This document shows, in pieces, positions 57,945 through 58,147 of a stretch of DNA of 58,147 nt. Under the pieces are notes generated by a model. The model saw only the letters and a program-made list of their open reading frames with translations. It was not told the DNA's origin and did not search any database. Positions within the stretch are counted from its first letter, which is position 1; the number at the start of each line of letters is the position of its first letter. Source of the stretch: Verrucomicrobiaceae bacterium (GTDB taxonomy: Bacteria > Verrucomicrobiota > Verrucomicrobiia > Verrucomicrobiales > Akkermansiaceae); the NCBI GenBank assembly GCA_027484055.1, contig JAIXQH010000006.1, positions 1 through 58,147 on the forward strand, given 5' to 3'. Position numbers and translations under genes: made by a program.

Positions 57945-58055
57945 CATCAAAAATCTGTTCTCTTAAGTTAACGACATGTGACCCAGAAATCCATTGAGTT
58001 TCAAAACGATTTCACCACAAAGAACACATAGACCATTTCTCATAAGTTAGTTCGT

Positions 58056-58147
58056 CTATTGCGTATGGGTTTTGCAGACCGAGCGCAGGACATCGGGTGT
58101 TTTGAGTAGTGCGCGGATTGAATCGAAGAGCTTGTCGGAAAGTTCGG
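58056..58147 (-). CDS. C-terminal end of an unidentified protein
   Basis: The last 29 codons of a minus-strand gene that begins outside the window: it ends ...ELSDKLFDSIRALLKTPDVL, then a short basic tail and TAG at 58056. Helical and protein-like, but too short to identify. Confidence 0.45.
   Translation of the reverse strand, partial: ELSDKLFDSIRALLKTPDVLRSVCKTHTQ

Overview
The window reads as a chromosomal segment from a heterotrophic member of the Verrucomicrobiota, probably a Verrucomicrobiales/Akkermansiaceae-type lineage. This is an inference from gene content: a DUF1549/DUF1553 cytochrome next to a DUF1501 protein and a sulfatase, very large PA14, autotransporter-repeat and LamG surface proteins, a NusB with a long insertion, a bactofilin, and polysaccharide-degradation genes. 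No 16S rRNA or other decisive marker is present.

Layout. (1) 1-2070: accessory left end with three small minus-strand genes separated by attC-like inverted repeats. (2) 2280-12510: minus-strand block of secreted polysaccharide-related proteins (esterase/PA14/beta-strand repeats, sulfatase with EF-hands, DUF1501, cytochrome-DUF1549-DUF1553). (3) 12759-15032: ECF sigma factor, membrane anti-sigma-like protein and secreted PDZ protein. (4) 15103-22484: housekeeping genes (EVE protein, lipA, murI, LemA plus two TPM proteins, thymidine phosphorylase, tRNA-Gln, DUF2809, an ABC ATPase). (5) 22715-29448: three-gene transglutaminase / amidoligase / ATP-grasp / alpha-E operon predicted to make or modify peptides, followed by a CDF metal transporter. 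(6) 30455-33696: bactofilin, kduI-kduD and a Gfo/Idh/MocA oxidoreductase. (7) 33829-38721: accessory island with a heptapeptide-repeat ORF, a protein of unknown function, a RloA/RloB (AbiL-like) defence pair, small ORFs, a GNAT and an antitoxin-like protein. (8) 39144-44657: giant secreted multidomain protein with an HEFGH metallopeptidase motif. (9) 44906-46192: second small-gene accessory patch. (10) 46398-51453: nusB, ribH, truA, a glycosyltransferase-phosphatase fusion and a secreted peroxiredoxin. (11) 51635-57692: AraC regulator, sugar isomerase-like protein, GH106 rhamnosidase and SGNH hydrolase, with a GH106 remnant behind them.

How the genes fit together (inference). The sulfatase, GH106 rhamnosidase, SGNH esterase, isomerase and KduI/KduD are what is expected for use of rhamnose- and uronate-rich, possibly sulfated, polysaccharides of the ulvan or rhamnogalacturonan type. 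No lyase is present in the window.

The most unusual items are the 117-residue ORF with an aromatic or aliphatic residue every seventh position (33829-34182), a dispersed palindrome found four times at gene ends (one copy coding), a small-protein repeat shared by two accessory patches 44 kb apart, the two-transglutaminase/amidoligase operon, and a C-terminal module shared by the two giant secreted proteins.
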